The notes below the pieces were generated by a model. The model made no database searches. It saw nothing but the letters and a program-made list of their open reading frames with translations, and was not told the DNA's origin. Shown here in pieces: positions 17,609 through 28,500 of a stretch of DNA of 64,000 nucleotides. Source of the stretch: Methanobrevibacter ruminantium M1 (lineage in GTDB: Archaea; Methanobacteriota; Methanobacteria; Methanobacteriales; Methanobacteriaceae); assembly GCF_000024185.1 (NCBI RefSeq), contig NC_013790.1, forward strand, positions 2,865,613 to 2,929,612, given 5' to 3'. The position numbers and the translations under genes are program-made. Each line of letters starts with the position of its first letter. Within the stretch, counting starts at the first letter, position 1.

Positions 17609-19795
17609 ATGATGATTGCTGATACATTATCACAAGAACTTAATATAAAGATATCACAGGCTGAAAGCGTTATAAAACTTATAGATGATGGAAACACCAT
17701 TCCATTTATTGCAAGATACAGAAAGGAACTTACAGGTTCCCTCGATGATGAAGTGCTACGTAAATTCGATGACAGGCTAAAATACCTTAGAAACCTTGAA
17801 GAGAAAAAGGAGACAGTGTTGAATTCAATCGAAGAGCAAGGCAAACTAACAGATGAACTTAAGCAATCCATCCTTGACTGCAAAACACTTGTAGAGCTTG
17901 AAGACTTGTATCGTCCATACAAGCCAAAGCGCAGAACCCGTGCAACAATAGCTAAGGAAAAGGGCTTGGAAGAGCTTGCAAACATTATCCTTGCACAGGA
18001 AATCGAGGTTCCATTAGAGGAAATCGCTGAAGACTACATTACAAAGGATGACTCTGTAGAAGAGGAATTAAGAGTAAACACTGTGGAAGAGGCAATCGGC
18101 GGTGCACAAGACATTATCGCTGAAATCATATCTGACAATGCAAGCTTCCGCTCCCTAATTCGTGAGCTAAGCTATGAAGATGGAGAACTAATCTCTGAAG
18201 CAAAGGACAAGGATGCAGATTCAGTCTATGACATGTACTATGAATATAGCGAAGAGGTCAGCAAGATTGCAAGCCATAGGGTGCTTGCAATCAACCGAGG
18301 AGAGAAGGAAAAGTTCCTGAAAATTAAGATAAGCGCTCCTGAAGAGGATATAATTAGCTATCTTACCAGACATGTGCTTATCAATAAGGGCGGAAAGCCA
18401 ACAAAGCCTATATATAACAAGTATACTGAAGAGACTCTTAAAGAGGCCATACAAGACTCCTATAAACGTCTTATAGCTCCTGCCATTGAAAGGGAGCTTA
18501 GAAATCAGCTCTTTGAAAAGGCAGAGGACAAGTCTATAAAGCTCTTTTCAAAAAACCTTGAACAGCTCCTGATGCAGGCCCCTATCATAAACAAGGTTGT
18601 CCTTGGCTGGGACCCTGCATTCAGAACAGGATGCAAGCTTGCAGTTGTTGACGAATATGGGAAAGTCCTTGACACTACAGTGGTCTATCCAACAGAGCCT
18701 CAAAACAAGATAGCTGAAACCCGCTCAACTGTTCGCGACCTTATTTTCAAATATGATATAAACATCATTGCAATCGGTAACGGAACCGCTTCAAGGGAAT
18801 CCGAGGCGATTGTAGCAGACATAATAAAGGACCTTGACGTTCAGTATGTGATAGTGAATGAGGCCGGAGCAAGCGTATACTCTGCAAGCGAACTTGCAAC
18901 AGAGGAATTCCCAGACTATAATGTAGGGGAGAGGAGTGCAATCTCAATAGCAAGGCGTCTTCAGGACCCTCTTGCCGAACTTGTAAAGATAGATCCTAAA
19001 TCTATCGGAGTGGGACAGTATCAGCATGACATGAACCAGAAGAAGCTAGGTGAGTCCCTTGACAATGTGGTTGAAAAGTCTGTAAATAATGTTGGGGTTG
19101 ATGTAAACACAGCATCTGTATCCCTCATGGAGCATGTTGCAGGGATAAGCAAGACAGTGGCCAAGAACATTGTAAGCTATAGGGAGGAAAACGGCAAGTT
19201 CTATACAAGGGATGAGCTTTTAAATGTCAAGAAGCTTGGACCTAAGGCATTCGAACAATGTGCAGGATTCATGAAAGTCAAAGGCCCTAATCCATTGGAC
19301 AACACCACAGTACACCCAGAGTCCTATGGGGCAACAATAGCTTTCTTAAGCTTCTTAGGCTATTCTATTGAGGATTTAGAGAATAAGAAGATAAAGGAAT
19401 CAGACCTTGACCTTACAGACAAGCAGTTTGAGGACATGGCCCAAGAACTAGGAATAGGTTCAATAACATTGAAGGACATTGCAAAGGAGCTTAAGAAACC
19501 TGGCCGTGACCCAAGGGATGAGATGCCTCAGCCAATCCTTAGAAAGGATGTTCTAACAATGGAAGACCTTGAAAAGGGCATGGTATTAAGCGGAACTGTA
19601 AGAAACATAGTTGACTTTGGAATCTTTGTAGACATTGGGGTCCATCAGGATGGCATGGTTCACAAGTCAGAGATAACAGACAGCCAATACGTAAATCATC
19701 CTATGGACTTTGTAAGTGTAGGGGACATAATTGATGTTAAGGTCTTGGATGTGGACATTCCAAAACGTAGGATTCAGTTATCTATGATTATTTAA
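17609..19795 (+). CDS. tex: Tex-like RNA-binding transcription accessory protein
   Basis: 728 residues, the normal length of Tex. Recognisable parts are the N-terminal Tex domain (IPFIARYRKELTGSLDDEVLR; LEDLYRPYKPKRRTRATIAK), the YqgF/RNase H-like fold (VVLGWDPAFRTGCKLAVVD, about 330-460), the helix-hairpin-helix region (VGVDVNTASVSLMEHVAGI, about 490-560) and a C-terminal S1 RNA-binding domain (GMVLSGTVRNIVDFGIFVDIG, about 650-728). In bacteria Tex binds nucleic acid and acts in transcription. The family is chiefly bacterial, so transfer into the methanogen line is likely. A strong GAGGAGGAA site lies nine bases before the start; the next codon is also ATG. It stands alone. Confidence 0.92.
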   Translation: MMIADTLSQELNIKISQAESVIKLIDDGNTIPFIARYRKELTGSLDDEVLRKFDDRLKYLRNLEEKKETVLNSIEEQGKLTDELKQSILDCKTLVELEDLYRPYKPKRRTRATIAKEKGLEELANIILAQEIEVPLEEIAEDYITKDDSVEEELRVNTVEEAIGGAQDIIAEIISDNASFRSLIRELSYEDGELISEAKDKDADSVYDMYYEYSEEVSKIASHRVLAINRGEKEKFLKIKISAPEEDIISYLTRHVLINKGGKPTKPIYNKYTEETLKEAIQDSYKRLIAPAIERELRNQLFEKAEDKSIKLFSKNLEQLLMQAPIINKVVLGWDPAFRTGCKLAVVDEYGKVLDTTVVYPTEPQNKIAETRSTVRDLIFKYDINIIAIGNGTASRESEAIVADIIKDLDVQYVIVNEAGASVYSASELATEEFPDYNVGERSAISIARRLQDPLAELVKIDPKSIGVGQYQHDMNQKKLGESLDNVVEKSVNNVGVDVNTASVSLMEHVAGISKTVAKNIVSYREENGKFYTRDELLNVKKLGPKAFEQCAGFMKVKGPNPLDNTTVHPESYGATIAFLSFLGYSIEDLENKKIKESDLDLTDKQFEDMAQELGIGSITLKDIAKELKKPGRDPRDEMPQPILRKDVLTMEDLEKGMVLSGTVRNIVDFGIFVDIGVHQDGMVHKSEITDSQYVNHPMDFVSVGDIIDVKVLDVDIPKRRIQLSMII

Positions 19796-19800
19796 GTTAA

Positions 19801-19909
19801 TTTTGATTAAATTTAGAAGATCTTAATCTAAAATAATTTATAACTTAATTTAGCTAAATTTTGATTAAATTAGAAGATTTTAATCTAAAATAATTTATAA
19901 CTTAATTTA
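19801..19909. repeat. 58 bp AT-rich tandem repeat, about 2 copies
   Basis: TTTTGATTAAATT starts at 19801 and again at 19859, each followed by AGAAGAT(C/T)TTAATCTAAAAT and TTATAACTTAATTTAG. Non-coding, directly after tex. Confidence 0.75.
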
Positions 19910-19992
19910 GATTATTTTAGAAAATCTTTTATCTAAGGTTATTTACTTATAAAAGAGCCTAGATTTAATTTATAATTTTTAAAAACATAAAA

Positions 19993-20016
19993 AGGAGGGA
20001 TAAATATGCAATAAGT
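19993..20016 (+). other. Strong ribosome binding site before a two-codon frame
   Basis: AAAAGGAGGGATAAAT is followed by ATG CAA TAA and then by GTG with 13 further sense codons before a stop. This is a very good Shine-Dalgarno site with no gene behind it. It may be the remains of a lost gene or a regulatory leader of the acyltransferase. Confidence 0.35.
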
Positions 20017-20095
20017 GAAAAATAATAGTTTTCTTAAATTTCTTGTTTTCAGTTTATAAAAAAATTTAAATAATGTTCAATACATAAACTTTACC

Positions 20096-21145
20096 ATGGA
20101 AAGAGTCAGATTACAATACATTGATTTATTGAAGTTTTTCGCTATTTTTTCAATCATAGCATTGCATGTGTTTCTAGTATGGCCCAAAGCAAAAGTCATG
20201 GGCATAAAAGTATATTCATTATCAAGTATTGTAAGGTTCGGAGTTCCTGTTTTTATAATGATAAGCGGAGCTCTTCTTTTAAATAGGGATATTGAAATCG
20301 GTTCTTTTTTAAAAAAAAGAATAAATAGAATAACATATCCTTTCCTGTTTTTTTACATTATAACATTCATATTCATAGCATTGACTAACCATACCCATGA
20401 ACAGCAAAACATATTTGCTTTCAGATGGTATTTCTGGACAATCTTAGGTGTTTATTTAAGCATACCTATAATAAATAAATATATTCAACATTCATCATTG
20501 AAAGAAATCGAATATTTCATTTACATATTTATCTTTGCATCAATATTCTATCAATTTACTTACTTCTTTGAAATAAAACAATATTTTTACTTGACTTTGT
20601 TCTTATCCCCATTAGGATATTTGGTTTTAGGTTATTACTTATCTAAAAAAGACTTTAATCTCAGTACAAGCAAGATGATTGTCATTTCCATAATCCTATT
20701 CATATTGTCTACATCCATAAAGATTTGCGGCCAGTTAGGATACATACCTATAACTGAAAATTTTGTTGCCAGCCAATCAGTCATCCTATCTTCATGGCTA
20801 GATGTCAGCTTCATAGGAATCTTGCAAGCAGCTTCATTCTTCTTATTATGTAAGAGCATTTATGAAGCTTCAAAAGGTATCTTTTCACCAATCAAGAAGT
20901 TTTTAGAATCAAATATCATTTCAAAATTTGTTCTTTCAGTAAGCAGGGCAAGCTATGGAATGTATTTAATTAATCTAATTCCTACAGTCATTGTTTATTA
21001 TTATATACAGCCAATGAATTTAACAGGCAGTCAAGTCTTTTTAGCAATTCCCTTGATTTCCATAATCATCTTCTTGGTCAGTTGGATTATCATTGTAATA
21101 TTATGTAAAATACCATATATTAAATATGTATCAGGTTATTCCTAA
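20096..21145 (+). CDS. Membrane acyltransferase, acyltransferase-3 family
   Basis: 349 residues and about ten membrane segments. The N-terminus LQYIDLLKFFAIFSIIALHV carries the conserved family histidine, and RFGVPVFIMISGALLL is the typical second motif. The family (OafA/NodX-like) moves acetyl or other acyl groups onto cell-surface sugars. Its neighbours are glycosyltransferases and TagF-like enzymes, so it probably decorates a surface polymer. No ribosome binding site is visible before the ATG; a TTTATAAA box about 40 bases upstream would give a short leader. A related gene lies at 31632-32751. Confidence 0.85.
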   Translation: MERVRLQYIDLLKFFAIFSIIALHVFLVWPKAKVMGIKVYSLSSIVRFGVPVFIMISGALLLNRDIEIGSFLKKRINRITYPFLFFYIITFIFIALTNHTHEQQNIFAFRWYFWTILGVYLSIPIINKYIQHSSLKEIEYFIYIFIFASIFYQFTYFFEIKQYFYLTLFLSPLGYLVLGYYLSKKDFNLSTSKMIVISIILFILSTSIKICGQLGYIPITENFVASQSVILSSWLDVSFIGILQAASFFLLCKSIYEASKGIFSPIKKFLESNIISKFVLSVSRASYGMYLINLIPTVIVYYYIQPMNLTGSQVFLAIPLISIIIFLVSWIIIVILCKIPYIKYVSGYS

Positions 21146-21349
21146 GAAAATAATAATATAGGCTTGGATAAGTCTAGCGATTGCTCCCCTATCTCCTTAG
21201 AAAGGTAAAAAAAGGAATATATATAAATTTTCTTGATATGATAAGATTTTTGATATGATAAGAAAAAGTATATGAATAAAAAATCTTAAAAAAAAAAAAA
21301 ATAAATTATCTAGAAAATATTTAAAATTAATTAGATACTTGCCAGAATA

Positions 21350-24300
21350 TTATTTTCCAGAAACCAAATCATTAAAGATCTTTTCAGAAGAATTAGCGCA
21401 TTCATAAGGAATGAACTTATTTCTAAACTCTTCTCTAAGATATTTAGTATCCTCTTCTGTTTTTTCAATATTACTGATGGCATCCTCCACTTCTTTTGAG
21501 CTAAACAAAATAGGGCCGGGCTTATTCTCTTGAATATCAATATAAAATCCTCTTAGCTTTTCAGCGTAATCCTCTAAATCATAAGCAAAAAGAATTATAG
21601 GCCTATCTAAAATGGAGTAGTCAAACATTACAGAGGAGTAATCAGTGATAAGAATATCTGAAATCAAATACAGTTCCTCTATGGAATCATGTCTAGAAAG
21701 GTCATAAACAAAATCATCCTCTATAGGGGCAAAATCAGCTGAAAACATCAAATGATGGAGCCTTAGAATCAAGATATAATCATCGGAGAGGCTTTCCTTA
21801 AATGACTGGAAATCCAACATGATTTCCACCTTATTTTTCTTTCTCCAAGTAGGGGCATAAAGAATCACTTTCTTATCTAAAGGAATGTTCATTCTTTCCT
21901 TTATCTTATTTATGTCCTCTTCATTGTTCATTGTATAAAGCATGCTTGTTCTAGGATAGCCATATCTTAAGAAGTCCTTATCGAACTTAAAGCAGCTTCT
22001 GGCAATGTCTTCAACATATTCGCTCTGAACAGTGATATAATCCCAACGGCTACATCTTTCAATGAAGCGTTCCTCACTTGCTTTTGTAGGGAAATCCCCT
22101 GGAACATCCAATCCCAATGTCTTTAAAGGTGTTCCGTGCATTGTTTGAACATATCTTTGAGGCTCCCTCTTTTCATAGCGCTCATTGAAATTGACATTGT
22201 CAACAAAATACTTAGAAGTTGCAAGATAATAGAAATATTTTAGAGTCCAACGCCTTACGCGAATTCCATTTCCGTTAATAGGGATATGCTCATCATTCAA
22301 GGACCAAATGCATTCATAGTCAGGGTGGTTTTCGTCTATGTATTCATAAAGGTATCTTGGATTGCAGCTGTATTTTGCACCCCACATTGACTCAAACATT
22401 ATTCGTTTCTTATTGATTGGCAAGTGCTTGAAGATTCTATATGCTCTTGTATATATTCTAGGTCTGCCATCCCACCAATTCCATTTTTTCTTTGCCCTTA
22501 TCCTTAAAGTCCAAGCATTTCCCCTATAGATAGTAAAATGAAATACCTTCTTCTTAAGAAGGGCCTTGAAATCATCCAAAAGATGTATAGGTGTTGAAAA
22601 GACCAAATCGCCAAAATCATAGCGAATTAATAGATCAAAGTAACCATGATAAAGATTTTCTGTGATTATCTTATTGTTCATATTGAATTTAAAATTCAAT
22701 TCATAAGTATTTTCTCCATTAAGGGAAGAAGAATCAATATCCTCACTATCCTTATCATCAATGTAAGCATTATCCCCAATATGACTATCTTGTGTAGTAG
22801 AAACATCTTTAATTATCTTAGCCTCTGCAATAGGATAAGAAGATTGATTCTTATCTAAAAAGAAATAAAGGGTTGCAGACTTCAACTGTCTATCACCAAG
22901 GTCTAAAGAGTGAAGCCTTGAAACAATATCTATCTCATTATTTCTTTCACTAATCTCAGAGACTAATGAAAAATTCTTAAACTTATTTATCTTAATATTA
23001 TGATCCAAAAGACTGCTGATTACACATTGGCCTTTAGAAGAATACAAACATAAAAGCTCTTTATCTTTATAAACAAGGGATTCTCCATTATCATATAGAA
23101 TCTGGCCTTCTGTTGACCGAATATTATCTAAATCTAAACGGTAACACTGATTGCCATCATCATAAGCAAATGGAATATTGCTTTCGGGACTGATGAAACT
23201 TTTATTGTAATGGAGGAAGACATCCCCATCATAAGGGCCGAATATGCATAGATCATCATCCTCAATCTCTATCCTATCATAAGAATGTCTGGCTTTTGAA
23301 ACATTGATTATAATCTCGTTATTCTTATCATATCCAATGGACATATATGTTTTTCCAATGAGAACCGCCCTGTTTTCGCTCCTGCTGCGGACATTCTTTT
23401 TAGCGTTTCCTGCAAAAATATTATGAGTGACTCCCCTTTGCTTAAAGACCACTATGATTTTATTTTCTCCTAAGAAGTCCTCGTTGTCTTCAATCAATTC
23501 ATAAGGAACAAATACCGTATATCCTGCAGCCTTATAAGAGAATTTCTTTCCAAAACGAAGACGATAGGAATTGATATTACCCAAATAAATCTGTTCATGA
23601 CGCAAGGCAATCTTCTTGCGATTTTCGCTATTTACCAAATAAAAGGAATATTCCACATCCTTGAATTCCTTTGCCTCCAAACCGGGAATGACTACAAAAC
23701 CGCTGACTTCCAATGCCTCTTCCTCTAGATTGACCTTTTGAATGTACTTTGCTTTTTTCCCTTCCTTAATGAAATCGTTTACAATGAATGATGATGTCTT
23801 AAAAACGTCCTTATCTCCTTCAATGACAACATCGGAACCTTTTGAGTGAATATTTAAAGTATAGAAATTAACATGCTCATAATTAAGCAATTTCAATAGT
23901 CTGTCAAAATCCCTTTCAAACAAATATTCATACTTGAGCTTTTCAATCTCATTTATCTCATCAAAGTATTTAGGGTCTATGTTACGGTCGATATAATCAA
24001 GCAAAAGGTCAATGATTTCTTGAGACTCGTCTATGTCCATGCTTTTTAGCTTATTGATGAAGATCATCAAATCGTTCTTTATCCATTTCAAATTCTTTAC
24101 CCTATGCAATTCCTCTTCCTTGACATTTTCGTTAAAGAACTTATCCACCAATCCCATGACATAAAGCCTGTCCTCAACATTTTTCAGGTCATCTGTAGTT
24201 TGAGTTATTGATTTGGATATTCCATCCCTCACTCTCCATAAATAGCAGTTTTCATAGACTATTGAAACATTGTTTGCCAAATAATGCATAGGCATTGTAA

Positions 24301-24886
24301 CTGGAATGTCTTCATAGAGTATTCCTTCAGGGAATTGGAAACCATGCTCTTTCCAAAAGCTAAATTTGATAAGCTTGTTCCATGCAGTGGTGTCATAAAA
24401 TAGCTCAGGGCTTTCCTTAATGTGAGTAAGCTCTTTTGTTCCGCCAAAAGCGATTTCATGAATGTTGGAAGCCCAAGTCAGCTTTGAATTAAATCGCCAT
24501 ACAGATCCGATAGTAAGGTCGCTGTCATTTTTAAGCGCAATGCGATACATCCTTTCATATGCCTTTGGAGGAATGATGTCATCTGAATCTATAAAAATGA
24601 TATAGTCCCCTTCAGCAAATTCGCATCCGTAGTTTCTTGCATGGCCTAATCCTTGATTTTCCTCATATCTGTATTCAACATTTTCATATTTGGCTGCATA
24701 AGACTTAGCAATTTCACCGCTGTCGTCGGTAGAGCCGTCATCCACTAAAATGATTTGAAGATTCCTTTGATAATCATCTACAAGGTCCCAATGATTGATA
24801 GTCTGTGCCAAGACAGATTCTATGCAATCCTCTAGGAATTCATGAACATTGTAAATTGGAATGATGACACTAATTCTGGTTTTCAT
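21350..24886 (-). CDS. GT2 glycosyltransferase fused to TagF-like glycerophosphotransferase
   Basis: 1178 residues. The N-terminal GT-A domain (about 1-230) has VIIPIYNVHEFLEDC, LVDDGSTDDS and the metal-binding FIDSDD. A middle part of some 550 residues looks like beta-sandwich modules. The C-terminal third is a CDP-glycerol:poly(glycerophosphate) glycerophosphotransferase domain with MHGTPLKTLGLD (about 915), YAPTWRKKN and ITDYSSVMFDYSILDRP (about 1080). In bacteria such domains add glycerol phosphate from CDP-glycerol to teichoic acid. The start has GTGAT five bases upstream. It is divergent from a paralogue at 25596, whose two end domains are very alike. The exact polymer is not known. Confidence 0.87.
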   Translation of the reverse strand: MKTRISVIIPIYNVHEFLEDCIESVLAQTINHWDLVDDYQRNLQIILVDDGSTDDSGEIAKSYAAKYENVEYRYEENQGLGHARNYGCEFAEGDYIIFIDSDDIIPPKAYERMYRIALKNDSDLTIGSVWRFNSKLTWASNIHEIAFGGTKELTHIKESPELFYDTTAWNKLIKFSFWKEHGFQFPEGILYEDIPVTMPMHYLANNVSIVYENCYLWRVRDGISKSITQTTDDLKNVEDRLYVMGLVDKFFNENVKEEELHRVKNLKWIKNDLMIFINKLKSMDIDESQEIIDLLLDYIDRNIDPKYFDEINEIEKLKYEYLFERDFDRLLKLLNYEHVNFYTLNIHSKGSDVVIEGDKDVFKTSSFIVNDFIKEGKKAKYIQKVNLEEEALEVSGFVVIPGLEAKEFKDVEYSFYLVNSENRKKIALRHEQIYLGNINSYRLRFGKKFSYKAAGYTVFVPYELIEDNEDFLGENKIIVVFKQRGVTHNIFAGNAKKNVRSRSENRAVLIGKTYMSIGYDKNNEIIINVSKARHSYDRIEIEDDDLCIFGPYDGDVFLHYNKSFISPESNIPFAYDDGNQCYRLDLDNIRSTEGQILYDNGESLVYKDKELLCLYSSKGQCVISSLLDHNIKINKFKNFSLVSEISERNNEIDIVSRLHSLDLGDRQLKSATLYFFLDKNQSSYPIAEAKIIKDVSTTQDSHIGDNAYIDDKDSEDIDSSSLNGENTYELNFKFNMNNKIITENLYHGYFDLLIRYDFGDLVFSTPIHLLDDFKALLKKKVFHFTIYRGNAWTLRIRAKKKWNWWDGRPRIYTRAYRIFKHLPINKKRIMFESMWGAKYSCNPRYLYEYIDENHPDYECIWSLNDEHIPINGNGIRVRRWTLKYFYYLATSKYFVDNVNFNERYEKREPQRYVQTMHGTPLKTLGLDVPGDFPTKASEERFIERCSRWDYITVQSEYVEDIARSCFKFDKDFLRYGYPRTSMLYTMNNEEDINKIKERMNIPLDKKVILYAPTWRKKNKVEIMLDFQSFKESLSDDYILILRLHHLMFSADFAPIEDDFVYDLSRHDSIEELYLISDILITDYSSVMFDYSILDRPIILFAYDLEDYAEKLRGFYIDIQENKPGPILFSSKEVEDAISNIEKTEEDTKYLREEFRNKFIPYECANSSEKIFNDLVSGK

Positions 24887-24966
24887 TTAATCACTGAACC
24901 TTTCTTTTAAGTATAAATCTTTTTAAATAAAGCATGATGATAATTCTAAAATAAATATCATGAGTA

Positions 24967-25060
24967 AATTAATAATAAATCCAAATATCCTAAATAGATT
25001 AATTATAAAACTAAATATCCCAAATAGATTAAAAATAAATCCAAATATCCATAATAAATT
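24967..25060. repeat. 30 bp tandem repeat, 3 copies
   Basis: AAATCCAAATATCC-type units recur at 30 bp steps (CCAAATATCC at 24981 and 25041, CTAAATATCC at 25011), each followed by a similar AATTAAT-like segment. This is in the 709 bp gap between two divergent glycerophosphotransferase genes. Confidence 0.7.
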
Positions 25061-25382
25061 AATAATTTTTATAAAACAAAATCTTTACTAAATTAAGCAT
25101 GAAGGATACAGTCAAATATTATATTTGTTTCTTTTTAAATATATAAATAAGCATTTTTAAATTTAAAATACTTTTTCTAAATCTTTTTCCATTTTAATAA
25201 GGAATTAAATTAAAATTCTATTCAATTTTATTGTAAATTAGTTAATTTTAAGATGCACTTCATTTAGGCTATATTTACAAAATAAATTAAGAAATAAAGT
25301 TAAATTATTTATATAAAATCATACTTATATTAAATTAAATCGAGTAAATAGTAAAAATAAAATAATATAAATTAACAACCAT

Positions 25383-25547
25383 AAAGACCAAACAAAAAGC
25401 ATTGCAAAAAGAAAAAAACATCAAAAAACAAAGACCAAACAAAAAGCATTGCAAAAAGAAAAAAACATCAAAAAACAAAGACCAAACAAAAAGCATTGCA
25501 AAAAGAAAAAAACATCAAAAAACAAAGACCAAACAAAAAGCATTGCA
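25383..25547. repeat. 47 bp perfect tandem repeat, 3.5 copies
   Basis: AAAGACCAAACAAAAAGCAT starts at 25383, 25430, 25477 and 25524. The first three units are identical over 47 bp, and the fourth is cut after CATTGCA. There are no spacers, so it is not CRISPR. It ends about 48 bp before the downstream start and may overlap its promoter. Confidence 0.92.
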
Positions 25548-25595
25548 TAATGATTAAAAAACGTCCCCATTAAGATTTAATTATGGAGAATTGAA

Positions 25596-28500
25596 ATGAA
25601 AACTAGAGTAAGCGTGATCATTCCCATTTATAATGTTTACGAATTCTTAGAGGAGTGCCTTGAATCCGTCGTTAATCAGACCATAAATGATATGGAACTG
25701 ACTGACGGATATGAAAGGAATCTTCAAATAATACTGATAGATGACGGATCTACAGATTCCAGCCCTATAATCGCAAAAGAATATGCCCAAAACTACGAAA
25801 ACATTGAATACCACCATGAAGTCAATCAAGGATTAGGCCATGCCAGAAACTACGGATGCGAATTTGCAGAAGGGGACTACATAATTTTCCTTGATTCAGA
25901 TGATAAGCTTTCTCCAAATGCCTATGAATGGATGTATAAAACAGCCATAAGAAACGATAGCGATATGACCATTGGAGGATTCTGGAGATTTAATTCAAAA
26001 AAATACAAGATTTCAAACATTAATAAAATAGCTTTCAATGGAAACAAAGAGAAAACACACATCAGCGAAAGCCCAGAACTCTTTTATGATACAACCGCTT
26101 GGAACAAGCTAATCAAGCACAGCTTCTGGAAGAAACATAATTTCCAGTTTCCCGAAGGAATACTCTATGAGGACATACCTGTAACAATACCTATGCATTT
26201 TCTAGCAAACAACGTTTCAATAGTCTACGAAAACTGCTACTTATGGAGAATAAGGGAAGGAAAATCCAAATCGATTACACAAACAACCACCGAAATTAAA
26301 AATCTCGAAGACAGGCTTTATGTCATGGGGCTGGTGGACAAGTTTTTCGATGAGAATGTTGATGATGAAAGGCTCCGCCATGTAAAAACAATGAAATGGC
26401 TTAAAACCGACCTTCTTATTTTTATTAGAAAGCTAAGAAGCATGGATAAGGAACAGGGATATAAAATAATGTCACTAATCCGAGATTACATCCAAAATAA
26501 CATAGATGCTGATGAATTCAAGTACTTGAATGAGTATGAAAGGTTAAAATATGAATATCTGATGGATGATGAAATTGACAAGATAGTTTCAATATTGAAC
26601 TTCAAGGCTGAAAATATAAAGGAGACAAAGGTCTATCAAAAAAACGGACATATAATGTTCAATGCAGATAAGGAAGTGTTTAAGCAAAGCCCATTTTACA
26701 TAGACCAATACATCAGGGAAAGATACAATAGAAAATACATTCAAGACATTGAGATTAGGGATGACGGATTTCTAATAAGAGGATTTATGCTTATTCCAGG
26801 ACTGGATATCAAAAACTTTAAGGACAGAGAGCACAGATTCCATCTGACAAATGCCAATAGCCATAAAAAGATCAAGATAGATTCAGAAGATGTTGAAACT
26901 GGAAACATAAGCTCCTTCAACATAAGGTTTGGAAGAGGATTTTCATATGATGCTGCAGGATATAAGATCTTCATACCATTCTCTAAAATATGTGATGATG
27001 AGGACTTCTTTGGAGAGAATAGAATATCTGTAGACTTCAAGCTAAATGGCATCTATCAAAGCCCATTCCTATCTTATGAAAAAAAGGAACTCTGTCAAAA
27101 TTTCTTTTTAGGATATGCGAAAAAGGACATTCGTCAAAAAACCAATATGAAAGCTGTAATCTATAAAAACACCTATTTCCTCATTAGATATACCTTGAAG
27201 GATGAAATCATTATTGAAGCACTCCCTTTAAAAAACTACTTTAAAGAGATTAGACTAGATGAAAATGTTTTAAAATTAGATAGCGACCATATCGGAAATT
27301 TATACATTTATTACGAAGCGGACTCAATAAATGAAGAAGAAAAAATAGCTTTTGAATATGACAACGAGGATAAAAGCTACCAGATAGATATTAGAAAGCT
27401 AAAGAAGAAGCCAGGTAAAATACTTTGTGATGGGGAAAATTCCATATACAAGTCAAAAGAACTTATATTATTAGATTCCAAATATGGACAATGTCTTATT
27501 AGTACCTTAAATGATTATTACTTGGACATTTATTATTTTGATAGCTTGACACAAGTTTTAGATATCAGACAAAATAGGGACAGAATTGATATTGATGCCA
27601 AATTATATTCCAATAGGTTTAATGAAACAAGAAGCACATATAAAGCAGATAGAATAAAAACAGCCAAACTATACTTTAAAGACGATTCAAGCAAAGAGAA
27701 TTACATACTATCTGATGGAATGATAGATAGGCAAACCGGAGATATAAAATTCAGCATAGACTTTTCAAATAAGGAGATTACTAAAAACCTATATGAGAAG
27801 ATTCATGATCTCTATGTGGAATATGCTTATGATGAAACTTCTACAGAAGAAGAAGCAATTGTAAATAAAGAAGTAGATGAAAGTGAATATGATTCAGTCT
27901 CAAAAGAAGAAAAAGAAAATAATAAAATAGAAAAAACCGAAAATGAACCAGTTCCAGTTGAAGGAAGAAACAATAAAATCAATGAAGAATCCCGATTTTC
28001 AACTGAACTCTATCTTTTCAAGGGTGATGATAAAACCATCTCTAAAAGCTACTATGAATATAAGGTCTATCATGATTTAAAAGGCTTCTTAAAACTAAAA
28101 GTCTTAAAAAGATGGCCAGTCTATGAAGACACCCCTGGAAAAAGGCTTAAACATTCACAAATATCCTATAAATTGTTTTCAAAACTGCCTATAAATAAAA
28201 AGCGCATAATGTTTGAGTCAATCTGGGGTGGAAAATACAGCTGCAATCCAAGATACCTTTATGAATACATAGACGAAAACTACCCTCACTATGAATGCAT
28301 CTGGTCCTTTAAGGATGAGCATTACCCTATCAAAGGAAATGGAAAATGCGTAAGAAGATCTTCACTGAAATACCTCTATTACCTCGCAACTTCAAAATAT
28401 CTAATCAATAATGTAAACTTTAAGAAGCATTTCATAAAAAGAAAAGGCCAGGTTGAAATACAGACCATGCATGGAACTCCATTAAAGACAATAGGACTGG

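Noticed and set aside
25383-25547. 47 bp repeats considered as a CRISPR array
   Set aside because: Copies are directly adjacent without spacers, and no cas genes are in the window.
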